Assembly: GCA_022385805.1 (NCBI GenBank)
Contig: MU277679.1
Location: forward strand, 310,001-374,000
Source: Pilatotrama ljubarskyi
Lineage: Eukaryota > Basidiomycota > Agaricomycetes > Polyporales > Polyporaceae
Length of the DNA stretch: 64,000 nt
Direction of reading: 5' to 3'
Of this stretch, positions 58,497 through 64,000 are shown one piece after another. Both the position numbers and the translations under genes were made by a program. The notes beneath the pieces are model-generated. The model made no database searches. It saw nothing but the letters and a program-made list of their open reading frames with translations, and was not told the DNA's origin. Numbering within the stretch: position 1 is the first letter of the stretch; each line of letters begins with the position of its first letter.

Positions 58497-59607
58497 TCAG
58501 AGGGTGGACAGCAGTTCCGTGAGCTGCTGCAAGGTATCCGCGGGGTTCTTCACGGTGTGCCCGATCGTACGAGGGTCGCTGAAGATCTCATGGTCGTTCC
58601 CGCCCTGAAAGCATGTGGCGATTTAGCGCAAACCCATTCAGACGGACGTTACGACGTACCGGCTGGGTTTTGTCGCCGTAGAAGTGAATCTCCTCGAAGT
58701 TCTCGTCGGCGACATGCTGCAAGCAGAAGCGCTTGTCCCAACCGTGCGGGAACACGTCGAAAGAGATCTGGCCGCCTATGGAGAAGGTGAGGCCGTAGTC
58801 CGCGAACTTCTCGCGGAGGACGTCTACGAAGGCCTGGCGGACTTGGTGTTGCTGCACAGCGGTCCGTTAGAGCAGGGATTGACGAGAGCGCAAAGAGCCG
58901 AAGTACCTTGTCGTAGGCGGCAAATTCGTGGCGTTCCTGCATGCTAATCGGGATATCGTGAGGAAAAGCAGTCTGGAGGGAACTTGGGCTACCTACGTAG
59001 CGTTACGTCCAAGAGGACTGACGTTGACCATGCCATTGCGGAACTCGATGAATGTACCTCTGCACAGGTGGATGTCTAACACCATGATCGACCCTGCGAT
59101 AATTGGGCACATACCGCTTGATAGGAATGTCGAGGTCGGCAATATAGTGGAGGATAAAGTTCGCAAGCTTCTTCCAGCGTTCCTCTCCGAGGAATTTGAT
59201 GAAGGATTGGGAGGGGAGCGGCTGCCCGAGCTTGTACGCGATCAGGCCGTTTTCGCCGAAAGCGTAGTCGAACTCGCTGAGAACTGTACAAGTCCGCGCT
59301 GGTGAGGCGCTATGGTTGGCGATGAAACTCAGAGAGAGACGTACCGCCCGCAGAGAGACCGGGGACCGTGAACTGCTCGTTGATCTTCACGTAGTCGGAC
59401 CCGCCGACGACGCCGATCGCGACTTTTTTGCGTAGCGCCCGGAGGACGGCGAGTATTTCTGGTGATACTGGCTGTGGCGCATGAATACGAGCACGAGGTT
59501 CAACAGGATGCATCGAGACATACCGAACGCGCCGGTGTGAGGGTCTCGTCGACATCGAAGAGCATGAGTTTCTTGTATGGGCGGTCAGCGAATGCGGAGG
59601 ACGTCAT
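58497..59607 (-). CDS. SEC53: Phosphomannomutase (SEC53/PMM type)
   Basis: Six or so exons on the minus strand from ATG 59607 to TGA at 58497, about 250-270 codons, as expected. The HAD nucleophile motif is [15 protein letters not shown] in the first exon (59607-59524), with both catalytic Asp residues. Exon two gives [16 protein letters not shown] and [16 protein letters not shown]. Later exons have [57 protein letters not shown] and the C-terminal [18 protein letters not shown]. The enzyme interconverts mannose-6-phosphate and mannose-1-phosphate, supplying GDP-mannose for N-glycosylation, GPI anchors and cell-wall mannan in the cytosol. Confidence 0.95.
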
Positions 59608-59923
59608 GGTAGTCGCGGCACGGAATGTAGATAACGGAGGAAGGAATGAGGAGGCGGACTGGGGAGGAGGGGATTGGATGTGAAGCGGACGGCGCGGTAT
59701 AAGAGCGCGCTGCGCATGAGCGCGTCGAGACATCAAGATCGTCGCGTAGATCTATAGCAGTCACGTGCACAGGCGTGCAGGGACCGCGACCACGTCGCCG
59801 TTCAGACGTTCTTGCAGACAGACGCGTGCAGTCTACGTAGATGACACGTAGAAAGTACGTGTGTATCAAGCAGGTGTACAATACGGTCGTGACAGTGCGT
59901 TAATTGATACAATGTGCCCGGTG
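59608..59923. other. Intergenic region, PMM / VMS1 (tandem)
   Basis: 316 bp on the minus-strand tandem: 3' UTR of VMS1 and promoter of PMM. No clear core element or other gene is recognised. Confidence 0.4.
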
Positions 59924-62215
59924 CTATGCGCGACCTCCCCCTTGCAGAGCCTTCAGACGCGCTTCCGCCGCACGCGCTCTCCTCTCCCGCTCAATCTTCG
60001 CCCGCATCTCAGGTGTGAGTCCCGCGACGCTCTCAACCCCTGCAGACGACCCGCCCAACTTCCTCGGGCCATTCGCCGGCACGTCCTTCGCAGCTCTGGA
60101 CGGTTTCGATTGTTCGATTGCAGGTGCCGGAGGAGTCGCAGAGGTCTCCCTCTCCTTCTCGCGTTCGCGCACCTCGCGCTCGCGCACCTTGTCCTTGAGG
60201 CCTTTCCGACGCGCCTTCTTCTTCTCCTCGCGCTCTTCCTCCATCTCCGCACTGAGCACGCTCGGCACGCGTGCCCCACCGCGCTCCGTCCCGAGCCAGT
60301 CCCACCAGTCCGGGTGGGCGGCTGCGCACCGCCGGAAGACGTTCCGTACCTCCTTTGTGCGCGCGAGATCGTACGCGGTGCGTCGGCTGCCGCGGGCGCG
60401 GGGGAGACGTGCAGTGTCGTTGTCGGAGTCTTCGCCACTCTCGTCGGCTTCCGGAGCGGACCCCGTGCGGGGAGCGGGTACGTCGATCGTCGGGTCGGCA
60501 CGGAGGTCTTCGAGGAGCCAGCGGACAATCTCTTCTTGACCAGAATGTGCGGCGACTTGCAGGAGCGTGCCGCCTCGCTCGTCTGCCCACTCAGGGACGG
60601 GTGCGTCTACGCCTCCGAGGGAAGCGCCTTCGCGTTCCCAGAAGCCTTTGAGCGTATCGAGGCGGCCGCGCTTGATCATGTCGAGTAGCCGTGTCCACTT
60701 GTCACGCAGCTGCACTTCCTCTGGCGAGAGCTGTGGTTGCGCGGATTTCTCTTTGGGCTTCGCGGCTTCGGGCGGTGCGGGGGCCGGTTGTGGTCTGGGC
60801 TTGGGCAGGGAGGCGAGGAGGGCTTCGTCTTGTGCGCGGAGGGCATCTTCTGTTAGGTGCGATACCTTGACCCGCGTGAGTTCTTGCAGGCAGCGGGTAA
60901 GCTCGGCTTGGGTCTGCGCGATTTTGTCAGACAGGAGTGCTTCCCAGTACCCTAACATAACGTACAGGTCGTCGCGTGGGGAAAGGGAAGGTACGCAGTC
61001 GCTCATCGCCTTGATGAATGCGTCAGGGCATGCTCAGTAAGAACACTCAAATACAGCTTAGGCATACCCTTCTCTATCACGGCACCCTCATAGTCGAGGA
61101 ATATGCGCCGATTGGAAACGCTCGCGCGGATCCAGATGCGCTCACATTCGTGTATCTCTTCAGCCCAATCAGTGAGCAAGTTGCGAATGTCCTAGATGTG
61201 GCCTCAGCAACGGCAATCCAACTAGCGACACATGAATAAGTACATCTCGTAGGGCTTGTTCTCCGTATCGACGGAGCATGGCGCCTGCGCTGATCGCCTT
61301 GTTCTTTGAGTTATCGTTGATAGATTGAGAGCCACCCTGTTTGCGACGCGCTGGGGCAGCATACAGTAAGCGTCGCGTCCAAGTAACCGCATTCGAATCA
61401 AGAACGTACTGGTGTAGCGGTGGAACGTCTTGTGCTTGAGGACCTCTATTTCTGGCTTCGGTCGCTTGGGTTTCCCCTTCTTCGTGAGCCCTGCGTCGTC
61501 CTCATCGCCATCCGGCCGCTTGACGCGGACGATCGCACCGGCAAAGTGACCCCCTGCAGTCATAAACATGGCCCACGTCCGACCGTTTTCTCCGCCGCTT
61601 TGCATGTCCTTAAGTTCAGCGAGGTAGTCGGAGGGCGGGGTGCGGAGCGAGAATATGGCTTTGTAGATACCGATCTGGGTAGACGGCGGGGAGTGGAACC
61701 AAACCAGCGCGGTTTGCGGGAGCGTGGGCGTGGAGGTGGCATCGTCGGGCGAAGACGGGCGGGCGAGCTTGCGGGTTTTGTGGACGAGGGCGGAGACGGC
61801 GTCGGATTCGTCTGACTCGCCTTCAGAGGAGGACGCAGAGCCAGATATGGAGTCTTCGAGGCCTGTGACGAGCCCGTCAGTAGTGGATGTGCGACGAACA
61901 AGGAGCGTGCGCACCGTCTACCAGTTGCGCGAAACGCGCTTCAGAGACGGGCGATCCGCCACCGAGGCGGACCTTGACGTTGTAGCGATGCCAGTCGGAA
62001 CGGAAGTGCGCGCGCTGGTCCTCGACGTCTACAAACGTCGCGCCAAGACAGATATTGCATGCGCGAGATCCCGCTGTTGGTTGTGCAGCGGGGGCGGGAG
62101 ATTCGGCTCGTGGTGCTGGATCGGTGGCCGGGACGGTGGGCTGACTGAGGATGGCGCGGGGGACGAGGGTATCGAGAAGCTCCTTTGGGAGAGAGAAGAC
62201 GTGGTATTGAGACAT
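59924..62215 (-). CDS. VMS1: VMS1/ANKZF1-type peptidyl-tRNA hydrolase
   Basis: The minus-strand gene starts at 62215 (MSQYHVFSLPKELLDTLVP) and stops at 59924, in about five exons. Domains in order: a C2H2 zinc finger (CNICLGATFVDVEDQRAHF...H) near residue 55; the release-factor-like VLRF1 core with WAMFMTAGGHFAGAIVRVK, HKTFHRYTTRRKQGGSQS (the Gln of GGSQ is the catalytic residue, formed across an intron) and SAGAMLRRYGEQAL; an ankyrin segment (GGTLLQVAAHSGQEEIVRWL); a long Lys/Arg/Glu coiled coil; and, at the C-terminus, RERRARAAEAR, which fits the RX5AAX2R consensus for binding Cdc48/p97. Vms1 frees nascent chains from stalled 60S particles during ribosome quality control and protects mitochondria. 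Confidence 0.93.
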
Positions 62216-62778
62216 TGCTTGCTAGGGATACAACGGTGTGCTGGAGTGCGGCGGGAGTGAGATGATCTCGGAGGCGTGGATGCACGAAATTATAGCTGCG
62301 AGATGACTCTGTCGGACTGTTGTCAGCATGCACCGCCCGCGCGAGATTCGGTTGCGAGCTCACTATGACTTGGACAGAGAATACAGATATGTCCACGAGT
62401 ATGCGGTCCGTACTCGGCCTGCAGTAGTATATAATTGAGAGGATGCAGAAGGACACTGGGAGATCGAGGAGAGATCTGGACGAGATCTCGATGACCTCAG
62501 CGCACGCCACAGTCCAAACACGACCAAGCGCGTCCAGGGCGCGCCTTGACCGCGTCCTCCACGACGCGTCTCTCGTCCTTCCCTGCTGCTCTCCACCATC
62601 GTCTACAACACAGACAGAGGCAAGCATACGTGCACGCAGAACAGGAAACATGGCTACGGTGTCTCCCTCGTCAAAGGAGAATATGCCCATTCACGGCGGG
62701 TCAGTACTTCTCTCCTGACGCGACGCGACGGCGTACCAATTGTCTACGCTCTACAGTGACACAAGCTTCAAACCCGAC
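62216..62778. promoter_or_regulatory. Divergent region, VMS1 / POL3
   Basis: 563 bp between divergent start codons. No TATA box is clear. Open frames in it are short and unlike known proteins. Confidence 0.4.
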
Positions 62779-64000
62779 ATGGACTCTCAGCCTGCTCTCA
62801 AAAAGCGCAAAATAAGCCCTTCCACAGCTGCCGCTACCCAACCCATACAATCATCGTTCGCCGACGTGCTGCAGAGACTCAAAGAAGACGCGAACGAGGC
62901 TAAAGGTATCTCTTCATGCGAGTTGCACGCGTACAACATGTACAGAATCTAAGCCGCGTGCAGATGCGGAAGGTGGCGCGGATGCTTGGGCCCGCCCGCC
63001 CCTTCCACCAATAGACCCAAAGCGAGACACCATCAGTAAGCACCCGCCTAGTCCACCCCCGTGGTCCTAAGATAAACGTGCGGCAGCCTTCCAGCAGATA
63101 GATATCGAAGACTCAGTAGACCAGCAAACCGGAGGAACGACTCTCAGGATGTTCGGCGTCACGGAGGTTCGCCGGCTCTGTACAAAGTCCATGCAAGCAA
63201 CGCTCATACTCGCTCACAGGATGGCCACAGCGTCCTCGCTCATGTCACCGATTTCCTCCCCTACTTCTACATTGCCACTCCACGTGGCTTTGGCAGTGAC
63301 GATCCCGGACCCTTCATGCGCTATCTGAACGTGCGTCCGCAGCTCTCTTCCGTAGCAGCTGTTGCCTGACATCTTGCAGAGTGCCGTACCCGGTGGTGTG
63401 GTCAGGGATGTGGAGCTAGCCAAGAAGCGCAGTCTGTGGGGGTACAAGGGTGATGATTGGGTCAGCTTCATCAAGATCACCCTCGCCGACCAGCGGAGTC
63501 TGCCCAAAGTCAGAGATAAGTCCAACTCTTCCATGACAGGCTGTTCCTTGTCTCACCACAATTGGTTCTCCACGGCTCTTCGAGAGAGGCGAATGCAAGT
63601 TCAATGACTTGTTCAACGGCGAGGTTGCCACTTACGAGAGCAACATCGCCTATACCTTGCGTTTCATGATCGACACCCGGGTTCGTCGTCGATGCATATT
63701 CAGTATATGCTGTAGAGCGCTCACATTCCTCCATAGGTCGTCGGCATGAACTGGATTGAAGTACCCGCTGGTAAATATACCCTCCTTCAGGGCAAGGACA
63801 AGCGTTCGCATTGCCAGATCGAACTTGCCGTCAAGTATGATAGGTACAACACGATGGCATGAATGCAGTGACTGACACTACTCGTGGGCAGATGGAACAA
63901 CTTTAGATCACACGAGCCTGAGGGGAAGTGGTCCAAGATCGCTCCGCTGCGTATTCTGAGCTTCGATATCGAGTGCGCTGGGCGCAAGGGTATCTTCCCG
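62779..64000 (+). CDS. POL3: DNA polymerase delta catalytic subunit, 5' part
   Basis: The gene begins at ATG 62779 ([19 protein letters not shown], with a PALKKRKIS nuclear-localisation motif) and runs off the right edge. Exons give [110 protein letters not shown] and finally [18 protein letters not shown]. The last is exonuclease motif I of B-family polymerases, with the metal-binding Asp and Glu. Pol delta replicates the lagging strand and proofreads. The polymerase domain and C-terminal zinc/iron-sulfur motifs lie outside this window. Introns are short (about 50-65 nt). Confidence 0.95.

Noticed and set aside
1..64000. tRNA genes, rRNA genes and CRISPR arrays
   Set aside because: I looked for GTTCRA-type T-loops with flanking acceptor stems and for regular direct repeats and found none that hold up; CRISPR is not expected in a fungal nuclear genome.

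Overview
The window looks like nuclear DNA of a filamentous basidiomycete (Agaricomycetes, possibly Polyporales). The grounds are GC-rich coding sequence, many GT-AG introns of about 45-65 nt, and fungus-specific genes such as a velvet regulator, HET-domain genes, a Cys-rich CYSTM protein, a fungal-type sulfite reductase beta chain and a MET/CCZ1/VMS1/THP3 housekeeping set. Species cannot be named from sequence alone. Genes were read by joining exons by eye. For GH18, the ADC-like gene, eL43, CCZ1, the DUSP-USP gene, the sugar transporter, TIM23, velvet, CYSTM, CYT1 and eL30 the exon lengths add up to an intact reading frame.

Layout. 0.6-16.9 kb is dense and housekeeping-rich: a secreted GH18 chitinase-like enzyme (+), an acetoacetate-decarboxylase-like protein (-), ribosomal protein eL43 (+), a five-CCCH zinc-finger protein (-), CCZ1 (+), a DUSP-containing ubiquitin protease (+) and dihydroxyacetone kinase (+). 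16.9-21.9 kb is a 5-kb stretch with no recognisable gene, ending in the promoter of a hexose-type MFS transporter (21.9-23.7 kb). 24-30 kb is an accessory patch: a stop-ridden HET-domain pseudogene, a 488-bp inverted repeat with no mismatch seen by eye (26,438-27,631), and a nearly intact HET-domain gene. 31.7-48 kb returns to conserved genes: TIM23, a velvet protein, CYSTM, cytochrome c1, THP3, SEN2, dynein intermediate chain and alanine-glyoxylate aminotransferase. 48-56 kb holds sulfite reductase beta (MET5), ribosomal eL30 and an Arp9-like actin-related protein. 56-58 kb is a compositionally different, probably transposon-scarred stretch. 58.5-64 kb holds phosphomannomutase, VMS1/ANKZF1 and the 5' part of DNA polymerase delta (POL3), which runs off the end.

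Functionally, the genes cover translation (eL43, eL30), tRNA splicing (SEN2), ribosome quality control (VMS1), mRNA export (THP3), mitochondrial import and respiration (TIM23, CYT1), carbon use (transporter, DHA kinase), sulfur assimilation (MET5), glycosylation precursors (PMM) and vacuolar fusion (CCZ1). Several neighbours are divergent and share short promoters (ZC3H3/CCZ1, SEN2/dynein IC, MET5/eL30, VMS1/POL3). The best candidate for something new is the large hairpin-forming inverted repeat between a dead and a living HET gene.
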